From Betaproteobacteria bacterium Ga0074130 (lineage in GTDB: Bacteria > Pseudomonadota > Gammaproteobacteria > Burkholderiales > Rhodocyclaceae), in assembly GCA_001464495.1 (NCBI GenBank), contig LNDZ01000021.1, positions 94,341 to 158,340 on the forward strand: DNA of 64,000 bases. Reading direction: 5' to 3'. The notes below the pieces were generated by a model, which saw only the letters and a list, made by a program, of their open reading frames with translations, was not told the DNA's origin and did no database searches. The position numbers and the translations under genes are program-made. Shown in pieces: positions 63,888-64,000 of this stretch (positions are counted from its first letter, which is position 1; each line of letters starts with the position of its first letter).

Positions 63888-64000
63888 ATGAGCGACGCAA
63901 AAGATAACACCCGCGAAGTTAACGTCACCGCCCATGATCTGCCCCTGCACTGCCCGCAACCCGGCGCGCCGCTGTGGGCGCGTCACCCGCGTGTCTTCCT
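63888..64000 (+). CDS. Zinc-finger (CHCC-type) protein, start only
   Basis: 38 codons, MSDAKDNTREVNVTAHDLPLHCP then QPGAPLWARHPRVFL, cut by the window end. The C-P-x-P and WxxHPRVFL pattern is that of small zf-CHCC proteins found after ilvE in betaproteobacteria. A TAAGGA ribosome site precedes the ATG. Confidence 0.7.
   Translation, partial: MSDAKDNTREVNVTAHDLPLHCPQPGAPLWARHPRVF

Overview
The window reads as a betaproteobacterial chromosome segment, GC-rich and coding on both strands. The order mutL-miaA, hda-HAD-pcnB-folK-panB-panC-panD and queA-tgt-yajC-secD-secF, plus a MutL that carries the metal-site motifs of MutH-independent mismatch repair, fits Betaproteobacteria and perhaps Neisseriales. 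The genus cannot be fixed from the sequence alone.

Layout. 1-15.7 kb is housekeeping: rRNA methylation, DUF3108 and lipoprotein genes, DedA, mutL, miaA, a PilZ flagellar brake, purM, a PerM-type permease, hda, pcnB, folK and the pantothenate genes. 15.7-21.1 kb is a leftward signalling operon: a CheY-like receiver, an HD-GYP protein, a FIST sensor and a large hybrid histidine kinase. The receiver and HD-GYP genes look like one RpfG-type gene broken by a single in-frame TGA. 22.7-29.8 kb is an envelope and stress cluster (CsbD, DUF3309, BON, glycine zipper, a Cys-repeat protein, DUF883, ferritin-like, OmpA-like, DUF4398) with two paralogous Crp/Fnr regulators and shared 16-bp palindromes. 29.8-38.1 kb carries heme A synthase, norQ / small membrane protein / norD, the potassium transporter Kup and an OsmC-YcaO fusion.

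38.16-52.17 kb is an integrated element of 13,961 bp, bounded by a 53-bp direct repeat of the 3' part of tRNA-Leu(CAA). It encodes a tyrosine integrase, a HigB / HigA-ImmA toxin-antitoxin pair with a third gene, a MobF relaxase-helicase, a VirD4-type coupling protein, three ribbon-helix-helix proteins, TrbJ (VirB5-like) and TrbL (VirB6-like), but no other mating-pair genes. The same 28-bp sequence lies 57-67 bp upstream of int, of a ribbon-helix-helix gene and of trbL, always in the direction of the gene. This suggests one regulon for excision, mobilisation and the two secretion-channel parts. The likely reading is a mobilisable element that borrows a helper secretion system and swaps in its own VirB5/VirB6-like parts.

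52.2-64 kb returns to housekeeping: queA, tgt, yajC-secDF, DUF2322, purB, a GST-family gene, nudJ / transglutaminase-like gene / mnmA, ilvE and the start of a zinc-finger gene cut by the window edge.
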